NCBI RefSeq assembly: GCF_014117325.1
Contig: NZ_CP059732.1
Location: 7,815,001-7,879,000 of the forward strand
Direction: 5' to 3'
Length of the DNA: 64,000 nt
Origin: Spirosoma foliorum
Lineage (GTDB): Bacteria; Bacteroidota; Bacteroidia; Cytophagales; Spirosomataceae
Shown: one piece after another, positions 17,001 to 25,185 of the stretch
Layout: every line of letters starts with the position of its first letter
Numbering within the stretch: the first letter of the stretch is position 1
Notes under the pieces: model-generated
Seen by the model: the letters and a program-made list of their open reading frames with translations, nothing else
Told to the model about the DNA's origin: nothing
Databases searched by the model: none
Program-made: the position numbers and the translations under genes

Positions 17001-17163
17001 TCAGTTGAGCAAACAGGCTGTTGAGGTACTTGCCCGAAGCCGCATTCAGGTTGCGATTCTGATAAGCGCCAATAAAACTGCCACCGATTAGCAAGCCGGC
17101 AGTAGAGAGCGCAAGAGCCCGGCGGGTCAATGCCGAACCCTTAAATACAGGAAATGGGGTCAT
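14041..17163 (-). CDS. PVC-type membrane-bound dehydrogenase domain + HEAT repeats + c-type cytochrome
   Basis: 1040 residues from the ATG at 17163. A hydrophobic N-terminal segment (LALSTAGLLIGGSFIGAY) anchors or exports it. Residues about 50-440 form a beta-propeller of the putative membrane-bound dehydrogenase type (EPMLTNPTDIDVDARGRVWVCE). About 450-880 is a helical HEAT-like region (AGWQKLREL, RREATRSLGG). Near 930 is a haem c motif CSTCH, followed by a beta domain (DGSSMTGIV). The architecture is typical of periplasmic electron-transfer sugar dehydrogenases of Planctomycetes and Bacteroidota. The substrate is unknown; nearby exported isomerase fits a carbohydrate pathway. Confidence 0.87.
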   Translation of the reverse strand: MTPFPVFKGSALTRRALALSTAGLLIGGSFIGAYQNRNLNAASGKYLNSLFAQLSDDDKHDPKYAVGSLNVAPGLEATLFASEPMLTNPTDIDVDARGRVWVCEAYNYRPAINGNPTRKEGDRIVILEDQNGDGKADVSKVFFQDPSIESPLGIWVQGNKVIVSDSPNVWVLTDENGDDKADKKELLFTGIGGEQHDHGMHTFVFGPDGKWYFNFGNEGGQLLDKDGNAVTDIVTGKTINKQNFKMGMVFRCDPDGKNVEVLGQNFRNNYEVAVDSYGTLWQSDNDDDGNKGVRINYVMEGGNYGYTDEMTGAGWQVNRENIEPEIPRRHWHLNDPGVVPNLLQTGAGSPTGMIVYEGKLLPEVFRNQMIHCDAGPNVVRSYPVQKDGAGYKAEIVNVLEGTRDQWFRPADVCVAPDGSLIIADWYDPGVGGHQAGDQSRGRVYRVAPPNSPYTMPKVDLTTTAGAIEALQSPNMSIRYAGWQKLRELDKKAEKPLASLYKSSDNPRMQARALWLLSKLEKGPKYIETALKSPNADLRITALRAARELKVDIIPYIKQLVNDADAQVRRECIIALRRSTSAEAPALWAQLASQYNGKDRWYLEALGIGADGNWDSYYTAWVKQVNGDPIAKTEGRDIVWRARTKESVPLLAKLAGDPSVDLSQRLRYFRAFDFNPGATEKSNALLAILEANSNSTAASAAEVTKLALRHLDPAFVKGSSVATAALTKLMTDVYGTPEYIELVTRYEPTSENVNLKQLAVKKATEGMGRDAARQLLKQGGSPLVWLAIDGSDTEAATNMLIALRRIGNKESIDILKRVALDEKRPAALRREATRSLGGSMEGADQVVALLKSGDIKGDYKKAAVQGVSGDWRKNIRQQAANFLDGGKSAEGKKLPGLNELLTLTGDASRGMTVFKNNCSTCHQVNGEGMDFGPKLSEIGSKLPKEGQYLAILHPDAGISFGFEGWDVKFKDGSSMTGIVSSKTETDLQMKFPGGVVQNYKMADVVSMKQIDSSMMPSGLQETMSTQELVDLVEYLASLKKK

Positions 17164-17804
17164 ATGCTTGAGCAACTAAGAGAGGTTCGCTCTTAAAAAG
17201 GTACCTTGAGTATTTACCGAGTAAAAATAACAGCAGGGGCAGTTTATACCCATTTGTGATTTTTATTTTTTACCCTCAGGTAATTCTAACCTAAGTTAAT
17301 CATGCCACATTTTATGAGTGCTCCTATAGTGGCTCATTCTCTGGACGGCTGTTTCAGTAACTTGTCTTGTCGGTAAAATTGCTTGTATAGGCTGAAATCG
17401 GCTCTACGACCTATAATACCCATTCACGATCACTCTGCACACCGTAAAATAAATCGAATATTTTTATAAATCGATCGTACGTTCATGTACGTAAGTACTA
17501 TATCGAGTTAATATTTTGAGGTAAAGTTGAACAATAATATAAGCTTTTAGTTGTGCGAGTTGATAAGTTGATATAGATTAGCGTTAAATGATCATTAATG
17601 GATATGAATCGTTTAGAATGTATCTTAATAAAGTATATAAGTTTTTGATTTTGTGATTAAGTGAATTTATTCGCTAGACTTTAGCGACATTTAGGTTAGA
17701 GTGGCATTAGTTTTGTACTAAAGATTATTAAAATAAACCCAATGAGGAGTGCTCTATAAGAGTACCCCTTGCTATCCTCATCTCACCATTATCTTATTCA
17801 ACGT
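17164..17804. other. 640-bp spacer without a supported gene
   Basis: AT-rich, especially 17440-17770, with no conserved frame. A TAGTTTTG at 17708-17715 matches the TAnnTTTG -7 box and could drive the LytTR gene with a leader of about 85 nt. Confidence 0.5.
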
Positions 17805-18203
17805 ATGGCATTTTATGTAGATCGCGGACAATGGATTACTTCTGAATTACTTAATTGGCCTCCACTTCGTGTTTATGACAATTGCAGCGGGGCTCAATGG
17901 TTAGCGGTAGCAGACTTAGTTTACCTGGAAGGAGAATTAAATTACACTTGGCTTCAATTTGCTGATGGACGACGAATACTAGTTCCCTATACATTAAAGC
18001 GGTTCGAGGCTAAATTGCCGTCTTCCTGGTTTATTCGGCTTCATCGACATTATCTGGTTAATCGGCAGTTTATTGAGCGGATCGAATGCGATAGTACCAG
18101 CCCTGCCTTTTATTTAGTTACTGGGGCAATTCTGCCCGTATCCCGCCGACGTTGGTTTATACTTCGCCGACAACTTAATTTCCAGCGAAAAGTAGTACAG
18201 TAA
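17805..18203 (+). CDS. Stand-alone LytTR DNA-binding protein
   Basis: 132 residues from the ATG at 17805. The LytTR domain fills the centre: VADLVYLEGELNYTWLQFADG, then TLKRFEAKL, then FIRLHRHYLVN and LPVSRRR, the order of conserved LytTR beta-strand and basic motifs. There is no receiver or sensor domain. Such proteins bind direct repeats at promoters as dimers. Related stand-alone copies lie at 21030 and 42688 in this window. How it is switched is not visible. Confidence 0.82.
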   Translation: MAFYVDRGQWITSELLNWPPLRVYDNCSGAQWLAVADLVYLEGELNYTWLQFADGRRILVPYTLKRFEAKLPSSWFIRLHRHYLVNRQFIERIECDSTSPAFYLVTGAILPVSRRRWFILRRQLNFQRKVVQ

Positions 18204-18258
18204 CAGACAGCGTTTATCTGTCCTGATTAATAAGTAGTTATGGTTTCTATCCATAATT

Positions 18259-18303
18259 ACCTCAGTTAGTTGTGTCTGTAAACAAGACACAGCTAACTGA
18301 GGT
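18259..18303. terminator. Terminator between convergent LytTR and sigma genes
   Basis: ACCTCAGTTAGTTGTGTCT and AGACACAGCTAACTGAGGT pair over 19 bp with one G-T pair and a 7-nt loop. Confidence 0.8.
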
Positions 18304-18304
18304 A

Positions 18305-18859
18305 TTAGATGGTGTATTGTTGTGCACAGAATCGCTGTATTTTCTCGCGACTACGTTTGAGCCGCATTTTGACTGCGCTGGATTTTAGATTATAAAGCTG
18401 AGCAATCTCGTCGACGCTCATATTGTCTTCGTATTTCAAACGAAGCAAGGTTTGTTCTTTCGTAGAGAGGGTCGCCATGGCCTGTCTAACAACCTCCAGC
18501 GTTTCTTCGTGGAGTTGTGTTGCCTCAAAGTCGGGGGCGCTTTGGGTTAATCCTTCTTCTATGGAGGTATAATTGACTCGCTTGGCTATCCGCAGTTGGT
18601 CTGAGCAATAATTATAAGCGATTGAGTAAAGCCAGGTTGAGAAGCTGGATCTCTCCTGAAATGCATCCAGTTTAGCAAATACTTTTAGGAATATGTCGTG
18701 CGTGAAATCTTCTGCTTTCTCGGCGTCTTTCGTCATGGACAAGCAACGCCGATAGACCTTATTAACGTAGCGATTGTAAAGTGTTTCGAAACATTGATCT
18801 GGTTGATCCGGCAGATATTGACGAATCGTTTCCTCGTCAGTTAATGAAAGTGATTTCAT
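18305..18859 (-). CDS. ECF-type RNA polymerase sigma factor
   Basis: 184 residues. Region 2 contains FETLYNRYVNKVYRRC and DAEKAEDFTHDIFLKVF, with FSTWLYSIAYNYCSDQLR completing it. Region 4 is LSTKEQTLLRLKYEDNMSVDEIAQL followed by a helix-turn-helix, AVKMRLKRSREKI. This is the sigma-70 family ECF layout of Bacteroidota. No anti-sigma gene is adjacent, so its signal is unknown. An unusual feature is the gap of over 700 bp upstream. Confidence 0.9.
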   Translation of the reverse strand: MKSLSLTDEETIRQYLPDQPDQCFETLYNRYVNKVYRRCLSMTKDAEKAEDFTHDIFLKVFAKLDAFQERSSFSTWLYSIAYNYCSDQLRIAKRVNYTSIEEGLTQSAPDFEATQLHEETLEVVRQAMATLSTKEQTLLRLKYEDNMSVDEIAQLYNLKSSAVKMRLKRSREKIQRFCAQQYTI

Positions 18860-19607
18860 AGTTTATGGGAGTGATGAAGGCAAGCTAACTCTCATCATAG
18901 TATGCGCATACCTCTAAGTACATACGCGACCAGCCTGACTTACGGATGGCTTGATGATAAGCAAAATATAATAAATCTATTAGACGGCGTATTTATATGA
19001 ATCTCTGGATACAAGCTCAACGTATTAAAAAAGCCTGAAAAAGCACTATTTTGCCGTAAATATAAGTGAATTTACTTATCCTTGAGCTTGATTTATACTT
19101 AAGTGATATTTGTAATTTACCAATATTGCTCTCTTTTAATAATACCAGAAATTATATGGATATTTTGAGTCGATTAATCAAAAAACTAAATGAGGTCGGT
19201 TTAAGGAATTGCCCAAACTGTTTACATAAGTACCTGATTGATTGTAATCTTTGGGGGATAGGTTGATCAATTTTATGAATGAAAGGTCACTCTTAGTCTA
19301 TTATTTATCCTGTTTGATTGGACAGCTTTTTTAATTACAAGTTACTGTTGGTATAGCCAATTGTTAATTTAAGAGTAGGGGAAGGGCTTTCCTACATCAT
19401 ACCGATTTCTGTATTGTCTCTGGCGCAAATAGATATAGTGAACAGCCATACTTGACCCTGTACTAGTCATAAGTTCGTTACCGTCTGAAAGCGGATTGGC
19501 CTTAAAAGTTTTATTTATACATTTAAACTTTTGGATGTATAGGTGCGTTAGGGCCTTGAAACTACTGCAAAGCGCTGGCTTTGTTCACCATTAAAACGAC
19601 TAGACGA
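18860..19607. other. 750-bp spacer without a supported gene
   Basis: AT-rich. One frame at 19066-19266 begins with GTG and shows no family features. A 19-codon hydrophobic frame starts at the ATG at 19274. Neither is convincing. Confidence 0.45.
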
Positions 19608-20714
19608 ATGGCTCAGAAATTATTTTCAGAAGCTAAACTTGGTGCGCTAACACTCACCAATCACATTGTAATGGCTCCCATGACCCGAAGCCGTGCTCTT
19701 GGCAACATCCCTAACGATATGATGGCTGAGTACTATGCACAACGAGCATCGGCCGGTTTGATTATCACCGAAGGCACCTCTCCCTCGCCCAACGGATTAG
19801 GGTATGCCCGGATACCTGGCATTTATAGTGCCGAACAGATTGAAGGCTGGAAGAAATCAACATCGGCAATACATCAGAAAGGCAGTAAAGTGTTTATTCA
19901 ACTAATGCATACAGGCCGTATTTCGCATAGCGCCAATATGCCTCAAGGTGCTGAAATTCTAGCCCCTTCGTCGGTAGCTGCAGCAGGTGATATGTGGACG
20001 GATTCGGAAGGGATGGTTTCCAATGCCACTCCTCGTGAGATGACCCAGGCCGATATAAAAGCAACGATTCAGGAGTTTGTACAAGCGGCCAAGAATGCTG
20101 TTGAAGCGGGTTTTGATGGTATAGAACTGCACGGAGCCAATGGGTATTTGATTGAGCAATTCCTGAGCCATCGGAGCAATCAGCGGACAGATGAATACGG
20201 TGGTGCCATCGAAAACCGGGCTCGATTCTTACTTGAAATCGTAGCTGGTTCTATTGAAGCTATTGGCGCCGATAAAGTGGGCTTACGCCTATCGCCTTTC
20301 GGGGCTGCGGGCGACTTACTTCCTCATGCTGACGATAATCATGATTTATACGTTTATCTGACGGCTAAACTAAACGAATTAGGGATTGTGTACCTGCATT
20401 TAGTTGATCACTCTGGCTTAGGAGCACCTGCCGTACCAGAAGCCACAGTAGACGCAATTCGGGAGCAATTTAAAGGAACATTAATTTTATGTGGTAGCTA
20501 TACGGCTAGTCGGGCTGAAGCTGACCTCGAAAGTGGTAAGGCTGATCTGGTTGCTTTTGGACGGCCATTTATTGCTAACCCTGACCTCGTCGAACGTCTG
20601 GAAACTGGTGCAGAATTAGCGCCACTTGATCCAGCTACTCTTTATGCACCCGGCACTGATGGCTTTGCTCAGGGGTATATTGATTATCCTGTTCTGGCAG
20701 AAGCGCAGGCGTAG
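19608..20714 (+). CDS. Old yellow enzyme family ene-reductase (NemA-like)
   Basis: 368 residues from the ATG at 19608. It has the FMN-barrel start (LGALTLTNHIVMAPMTRSRA), IQLMHTGRISH, the substrate-binding pair H and N in HGANGYLIEQFL, and SNQRTDEYGGAIENRARF. The last is the most conserved OYE motif. It reduces activated C=C bonds or nitro compounds using NAD(P)H and FMN. It is monocistronic and ends at a clear terminator. Confidence 0.92.
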   Translation: MAQKLFSEAKLGALTLTNHIVMAPMTRSRALGNIPNDMMAEYYAQRASAGLIITEGTSPSPNGLGYARIPGIYSAEQIEGWKKSTSAIHQKGSKVFIQLMHTGRISHSANMPQGAEILAPSSVAAAGDMWTDSEGMVSNATPREMTQADIKATIQEFVQAAKNAVEAGFDGIELHGANGYLIEQFLSHRSNQRTDEYGGAIENRARFLLEIVAGSIEAIGADKVGLRLSPFGAAGDLLPHADDNHDLYVYLTAKLNELGIVYLHLVDHSGLGAPAVPEATVDAIREQFKGTLILCGSYTASRAEADLESGKADLVAFGRPFIANPDLVERLETGAELAPLDPATLYAPGTDGFAQGYIDYPVLAEAQA

Positions 20715-20780
20715 TCACAAAAAGACTTTCCGACACAACTTCCTCTTCACTTTATAGCCCACGTAGGAAGCTCGCCAAAG

Positions 20781-20816
20781 CAGCCTTGTCAATCATGACA
20801 GGGCTGTTTTATTTTT
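20781..20816 (+). terminator. Terminator of the ene-reductase gene
   Basis: CAGCCTTGTC and GACAGGGCTG pair with one mismatch around a 6-nt loop, followed by TTTTATTTTTT. Confidence 0.75.
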
Positions 20817-21029
20817 TGATAGTATGCAGCTTTACTACGATTCAGAGAGAGTATATATCACTAGCTATATTTTTTTGAAATTGTTTCGTAACGATCTAAC
20901 TATGAGGGAATAGTGAGAGTGTTACGGATGTCTGCTGATAGGTATTAATTTTTCGTTAATAAAAGTAATTAATAGCAAATCCGTCCTTAAATCTGTTTCG
21001 TAAGTACTGGTAACAAAATTTAGCTCCCT

Positions 21030-21350
21030 ATGAGAAAACAAATACTCAATTCAGATCAAATTATGTATGCCCTCGGTAACGGGAACTACAGCAATTTGTA
21101 CTTCTCGAATGGTACTTCAGAGTTAACCAGCCACACATTAAAGTGGTATGAGGAGGGGTACCCAACGCTACTCCGAATTAGTAAAAGTGCCATGATTAAT
21201 CCTATGTATGTAAAAGAAGGGGTTAAGCTATCGCCCGCTACAGCTTACATTACGATGCATACAGGGATTAAGATTCCCATTTCCCGACGTATGGTGAAGC
21301 GTGTAGCGCTCAAGCTCCGCTCTATCAATGCACCATTAACCAGTCAGTAA
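21030..21350 (+). CDS. Stand-alone LytTR DNA-binding protein
   Basis: 106 residues. The whole protein is a LytTR domain: SDQIMYALGNGNYSNLYFSNG, TLKWYEEGYPTLLRISKSAMINP and KIPISRRMVKRV. It is closest within the window to the protein at 42688, sharing the TLKWY motif. No receiver domain. It is preceded by a 315-bp AT-rich spacer and followed by about 700 bp without a supported gene. The spacing suggests autonomous regulation. Confidence 0.82.
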   Translation: MRKQILNSDQIMYALGNGNYSNLYFSNGTSELTSHTLKWYEEGYPTLLRISKSAMINPMYVKEGVKLSPATAYITMHTGIKIPISRRMVKRVALKLRSINAPLTSQ

Positions 21351-21657
21351 GTTTTTGTCTGATGTAAAAAGCAGCTACTCTGCCAAAGTTGGCTTTTACG
21401 TGAGAATGAAATAAGTCGTTTCTGAGGTTGAGAACAAGTGGTAAGCTTGGTACTATCTACTAACGCTATAGTAGATTTACGTTTAACTTGCTAGTTGTTA
21501 GGCGGTTACTGATTAAAGGGGTTGTCTTAATCACTTTAATGGGATCTTGCTATTGACGTACAAAGGCTATGAGTATAGGCCTTTATACTTATCTAATAAA
21601 GCGAAAGCATCTACAGAGCAAGCATTTTGTTGGCTCAATAGTTGCCGTGCTTTAGAT

Positions 21658-21743
21658 GATTGCAAGCTGATAGTTGTCGGCTTGCAAGCTCTTATGGGTT
21701 AGGTTCAAAAACGTTGGTCCATTTTTGAGGCCAACGTTTTTTT
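21658..21743 (+). ncRNA. Candidate structured RNA, GCTCTTATGGGTTAG family, copy 1
   Basis: An 11-bp hairpin (21660-21687, TTGCAAGCTGA with TCGGCTTGCAA) is followed by the conserved block GCTCTTATGGGTTAG (21688-21702) and then a terminator, AAAAACGTTGG/CCAACGTTTTT with a T run ending at 21743. Copy 2 at 50342-50423 has the same order with compensatory base changes in the hairpin. A 29-residue membrane ORF lies 316 bp downstream. Confidence 0.6.
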
Positions 21744-22059
21744 GATGCCTATGGGCAAATTCAACAGAAATACGTTTGCAATACCAACCCGTAAATAAGG
21801 CTGCTTCGAGTAAATACTATTGGTGCCAGGGTAGTTAGGGGGCATAACAATACCCGCTGACGAAATTGAGCCGTTTGTAAAATTACCTGTCTGGGATGTA
21901 GAGGATGGTGGTAAGGCACCGAACCGTATTGGGAAAAGTAAGCGGGACAACCCGACGTGGAAAGAAGGTTATTTTTTCAACCTAGCCTAAATAATGAGTG
22001 CCGTCTTGACATCTATTGTTCAATTGCTGCCGTATATAACACAGTAGCGCGGCTCATTT

Positions 22060-22149
22060 ATGAAAAAACCACTACTACCAGGTGCCTGGCCATTGGCTAT
22101 TGCCATTGTGCTGGTCTTGCTGTACATAGCGGTGAGGTTGCTTTTTTAG
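22060..22149 (+). CDS. Very small membrane protein, P-G-[AP]-W family, member 1 (29 aa)
   Basis: The frame reads MKKPLLPGAWPLAIAIVLVL and ends LLF. Two Lys at the N-terminus, the PGAW motif at residues 7-10, one 16-18 residue hydrophobic helix and an Arg near the C-terminal end suggest an inner-membrane single-span peptide. Two similar peptides (22213, 26975) share the motif and layout, which supports translation. No function known. Small hydrophobic peptides of this type include type I toxins and regulators of membrane enzymes. Confidence 0.5.
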   Translation: MKKPLLPGAWPLAIAIVLVLLYIAVRLLF

Positions 22150-22212
22150 GCAAACCGGTTTCTTATTGTTCATTTTTTGTGACTGCTTGAAATTGAGGCA
22201 AGTCAAAACAAA

Positions 22213-22320
22213 ATGAAGCGAGCAAAATGGCCTGATCCCGGCCCGTGGACACTTTTATTGGCTATCCTGGCTGTTGGGCTCTGGCTTCTGGGGCAGTGGC
22301 TATGGAAATACTGGTTTTAG
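22213..22320 (+). CDS. Very small membrane protein, P-G-[AP]-W family, member 2 (35 aa)
   Basis: Starts MKRAKWPDPGPWTLLLAILA and is followed by a Trp-rich end (QWLWKYWF). The charged N-terminus, PGPW at 9-12 and a single hydrophobic helix match the 29-residue peptide 63 bp upstream and the 34-residue one at 26975. The high Trp content suggests an interfacial anchor. Probably co-transcribed with member 1. Confidence 0.5.
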   Translation: MKRAKWPDPGPWTLLLAILAVGLWLLGQWLWKYWF

Positions 22321-22391
22321 CGAGTTTAACCTCTTGTTACTTTTGACCAATGTTAACTGGTTTTTCGCATTTGAGGTCGTGAGGGCCGATT

Positions 22392-22859
22392 CTAATTACT
22401 ACCGGTTAAGTAATTGATACTGGAAGTTCCTATCGTTTTTGATATTTTCTTTACCAATTCAGTCAAAGAAACAAAACCGCTCTTTTCGACCCCACTGCCT
22501 GACCCTCTATAAACCAGGGGCACGTTGGTATACTTATAACCCAGAACTTCGGCATCTCCCTGGCCTCTAAAAACAGCCTTATTACTGCTGATACCAACAA
22601 TAACTTTTATAGAGATAGGGTCCGTATCAGGCTTATTCACGTTTTTGTATTCTGTTATGATATAGCCCTTTTCCAGATTTGACTGTTCAATAAAAAAGCC
22701 CACCGATTCGAGTCTAAAGGAAATCATATCGAATAAGGCAGAATCGGACAGCGTAGTAGAGACTTCTATTCGATTTGCCCCTTTAGGGATTTTATCACTT
22801 TGCGAATAGCCGACAGTGGCTAACAATAACAGCAGGAATAGGTAAAGACCGCTTTTCAT
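22392..22859 (-). CDS. Secreted protein of unknown function
   Basis: 155 residues. A clear signal peptide (MKSGLYLFLLLLLATVGYSQ) precedes about 135 residues of mixed alpha/beta character: SVGFFIEQSNLEKGYIITEY, IKVIVGISSNKAVFRGQG, LVYRGSGSG. The pattern suggests a small beta-rich periplasmic or surface domain. I recognise no family. Monocistronic, with AT-rich flanks. Confidence 0.7.
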   Translation of the reverse strand: MKSGLYLFLLLLLATVGYSQSDKIPKGANRIEVSTTLSDSALFDMISFRLESVGFFIEQSNLEKGYIITEYKNVNKPDTDPISIKVIVGISSNKAVFRGQGDAEVLGYKYTNVPLVYRGSGSGVEKSGFVSLTELVKKISKTIGTSSINYLTGSN

Positions 22860-23150
22860 GAAAGAGAAGGTTTCTTACAAATATACTATATAGCCCAATT
22901 GGTGCAATCTGATGGCTTAACATAACTGCCTGACGACTCAGTTAAAACGCCATTGACTAAAAAATCTTATGGGTGAACGTAAATTCCGAAATAAGAAGCT
23001 ATTCTATGATATTTTTTGGTAGTTACTTCTTGCTATAAGCTCTGATTAAAAGGTATTTGCAATTAAAAACTTGTTAAAAATACTCAATTTTGAAACTAGG
23101 TATTTATACGGTATGTATGCTATCTATTATCGCTGTAACCTGTACAATAC

Positions 23151-23264
23151 ATGAATCGCTTACGCATACTTTCAATTGATCTGGTAAATACACTAACCTG
23201 GGGCTCAATATTCATTATCTCGACTTGTTTGAGTATTGGCCTATTCAGGCTGATAGTTTTATAA
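23151..23264 (+). CDS. Possible small membrane protein (37 aa)
   Basis: MNRLRILSIDLVNTLTWGSI then a hydrophobic stretch ending FRLIVL. Two Arg at the N-terminus and one predicted helix. It lacks the PGPW motif but is similar in size and layout, and it is followed directly by a terminator hairpin at 23289. No homologue recognised. Confidence 0.4.
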   Translation: MNRLRILSIDLVNTLTWGSIFIISTCLSIGLFRLIVL

Positions 23265-23288
23265 TTAATAATTTGGTGTTCCTAAGTT

Positions 23289-23317
23289 CCGATTGGCAAT
23301 TGCCGATCGGGATTTTT
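23289..23317 (+). terminator. Terminator after the 37-residue frame
   Basis: CCGATTGGCA/TGCCGATCGG stem with one G-T pair, then GATTTTTG. Confidence 0.6.
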
Positions 23318-23453
23318 GTTTCGCTGGCTAAAAAGGATGGAATGGTATCGAACAAGCCCCATGTCGGATCGATGCGGGCCTACTTTTCTGCTAAATATCG
23401 ACTCAAATTGAAATTGTTGAGTTTACCTATGCCTTAAATCGGCTAAATAAGCT

Positions 23454-23461
23454 TACTTTTG
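23454..23461 (+). promoter_or_regulatory. -7 box of the tRNA-Arg gene
   Basis: TACTTTTG matches TAnnTTTG and ends 6 bp before the first base of the tRNA, the expected distance to the start point. Confidence 0.7.
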
Positions 23462-23467
23462 CGCAAT

Positions 23468-23539
23468 GGCTTTATGGTGTAATGGATAGCATCACAGTCT
23501 TCGGAACTGTTGGTTGGGGTTCGAGTCCCTATAAAGCCA
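23468..23539 (+). tRNA. tRNA-Arg (anticodon TCG)
   Basis: The acceptor arms GGCTTTA and TAAAGCC are exact complements. The D arm holds AATGGATA, the anticodon arm is ACAGT-CTTCGGA-ACTGT giving TCG, and the T loop is TTCGAGT. CCA is not encoded. A -7 box lies just upstream and a terminator follows at 23551. Confidence 0.93.
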
Positions 23540-23550
23540 CAAACTTTGAT

Positions 23551-23586
23551 AAAAACCGCGTCTACAAACTGTAAACGCGGTTTTTT
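23551..23586 (+). terminator. Terminator of tRNA-Arg
   Basis: AAAACCGCGT and ACGCGGTTTT pair, followed by further Ts. Confidence 0.85.
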
Positions 23587-23682
23587 CATTTCAACAGTAT
23601 GTCAACAATGCCCACCAGCCGCTTTCTAGGGGCATTTAGTTTCAACTCATTTCAACCGGAAATTTTCCAGTAAAATAGAGTT

Positions 23683-23750
23683 AGGCCTATCGCTTAACGT
23701 CGCGCTACAATTCTATTGACAAACTGTGGCAGGCGTTAAGCGATAGGCCT
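23683..23750. repeat. Perfect 17-bp inverted repeat
   Basis: AGGCCTATCGCTTAACG (23683-23699) and CGTTAAGCGATAGGCCT (23734-23750), with a 34-nt loop. It sits 41 bp from the 3' end of the downstream minus-strand gene and could act as its terminator. Confidence 0.75.
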
Positions 23751-23790
23751 GAGAGTATAAGATAGCCACTTTGATAGCTGTTTTTATACG

Positions 23791-24084
23791 CTATAGCAAA
23801 GCCACTGCATGGCTAATCTTTTCCTGGAGAGAAATAAAAGTCCTTTTCCTGGAGATTACTCCAGTGCTGTTAGCGGTAAGTTGTCTTAAATTAGGTCTGG
23901 CCTGTTGATCCAAAATTACCCACGCCTGTAATAAACGGGAATTACCAGGGTTGATGAATAACACCTGCTGAAATAATCCTTCCAGTCGGGCAAACGCATA
24001 ATCAATATCCGAGACATCATCACAAAGGGTAAGTGATTGGATGTGAGCATTCTGAGCTGTAACCTGAGTCATCAACGTATACAT
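23791..24084 (-). CDS. Small protein of unknown function (97 aa)
   Basis: 97 residues, ATG at 24084. Mostly helical with acidic N-terminal third (LCDDVSDIDYAFARLEGLF), then INPGNSRLLQAWVILDQQARPNLRQL. No signal peptide or membrane helix. It may contain a single TPR-like helix pair. Family not recognised. Flanked by an inverted repeat on its 3' side and a 1.4-kb region with RNA-like elements on its 5' side. Confidence 0.5.
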   Translation of the reverse strand: MYTLMTQVTAQNAHIQSLTLCDDVSDIDYAFARLEGLFQQVLFINPGNSRLLQAWVILDQQARPNLRQLTANSTGVISRKRTFISLQEKISHAVALL

Positions 24085-24603
24085 GCTATTGCTGATTTAA
24101 GCTAGAGTTTAGATGAAAAGAGGGTTTTGGGAGTTAAGTAAAAAACCTTGTCTATAGTTAGTTTAAAGACGTTCCTATTGTTCCTATTCTTCTGTACTGA
24201 TTTTTGTCAATTAATTGATCCTTCTCAGATGAATCTGTTGTAGTAAGTAAACAAAGTAACCTAGTCGAGCGATGACCTGTGTTGCTGGATAGAGCATAAG
24301 GAAAACAGTTTCATGGGTTGACTACTATACGTAAATCAGGATGTTTTTGATTCCTAAGAATTCATACTATACGCTTAACTCTCTAAAAAATGATGTTTTC
24401 GTGTGTATTTGATAACTAAAAGCCTACCAAATCAAGATGCCATGAACTTCAGATTGGCCTACAAATTCCAATTCTGTTAAAATTAACATGTGTTAGTTAG
24501 TTACGCCGTTTAGTCGATGTGTTACCAAATATAAACATTTGTTCCTTATTTTGTTTTGAGAATTGTTAAGTGTAAACTTAATTATTCGTTGGAAATAATT
24601 TGT

Positions 24604-24635
24604 AAACGCTGGCTCGTTTGAGTCCAGCGTTTTTT
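24604..24635 (+). terminator. Terminator-like hairpin
   Basis: AAACGCTGG and CCAGCGTTT pair with an 11-nt loop followed by Ts. What transcript it ends is unclear. Confidence 0.65.
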
Positions 24636-24801
24636 ACAATGACTAGCGGGCTTATTTATACAGCTATAGATGAATCGGTAAGGCTTAATAGAGAGAAGAT
24701 ATAGCTATAGGCTGCCTCAAACAACAGTTTCTGATAGTCTATTCGTGTTCTTTGTAAGTACTACTATTATTCCTCACTCATGTGTAGAATGGATTAGGTA
24801 C

Positions 24802-24835
24802 AAAAAACGCCAGCCTTACTGAGGCTGGCGTTTTT
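24802..24835 (+). terminator. Terminator-like hairpin of the CGCCAG type
   Basis: AAAACGCCAGCC/GGCTGGCGTTTT. Preceded by TGTGTAGAATGGATTAGG, a possible degenerate version of the GGTGTGGAT block. Confidence 0.7.
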
Positions 24836-24845
24836 AATTTTATAT

Positions 24846-24963
24846 TAATGAGCTTGACTTCGTTATGCCGTAAGTTGCAAGAAGTTATTAGGTGCGCTTT
24901 GGCGCACGAATGGTGTGGATAGAATATATATAACGCCAGTCTCATTGGGACTGGCGTTTTTTT
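24846..24963 (+). ncRNA. Candidate structured RNA, GGTGTGG family, unit 1 (full length)
   Basis: Order: hairpin TAATGAG/TTCGTTA with a 6-nt loop, a GTAAGTTGCA block, hairpin GTGCGC/GCGCAC (24892-24907), GAAT, GGTGTGGATAG (24912), then terminator AACGCCAGTC/GACTGGCGTT with a T run. The unit at 25186 has the same order and spacing with base changes that keep pairing. Confidence 0.62.
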
Positions 24964-25112
24964 ACGGCTATTGCCGAAGATTCAAATCGTCATAAACCAC
25001 TATACTATCTCGAAGCTTGACCAGGCATGATAAGACTATAGCGTATTGTTATAAAAAGTATATGGCTTGCCAATAGCCCATTCGGCAAAGCTCTGGGTAC
25101 TATTTATTGTCT

Positions 25113-25176
25113 CCTACTTAGGTAGGGATGGTGTGGATATTGCCCAAACGCCAGTTCTCGTAGGACTGGCGTTTTT
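25113..25176 (+). ncRNA. Candidate structured RNA, GGTGTGG family, unit 2 (short form)
   Basis: Hairpin CCTAC/GTAGG (25113-25126) with a 4-nt loop, GAT, GGTGTGGAT (25130), then terminator AAACGCCAGT/ACTGGCGTTT. The first hairpin and GTAAGTTGCA block are not visible. The hairpin stem differs in sequence from the other units but keeps its position. Confidence 0.55.
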
Positions 25177-25185
25177 AATTCTCTG

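Noticed and set aside
19066..19266. 66-codon plus-strand frame
   Set aside because: GTG start in AT-rich DNA with no conserved features, signal peptide or regular helix pattern.
21705..21950. 81-codon minus-strand frame
   Set aside because: It begins with TTG, shows no family features, and its 3' end runs through the terminator of the RNA element at 21658.
23225..23437. 70-codon plus-strand frame
   Set aside because: TTG start, overlaps the 37-residue frame in another phase and spans a terminator hairpin at 23289.
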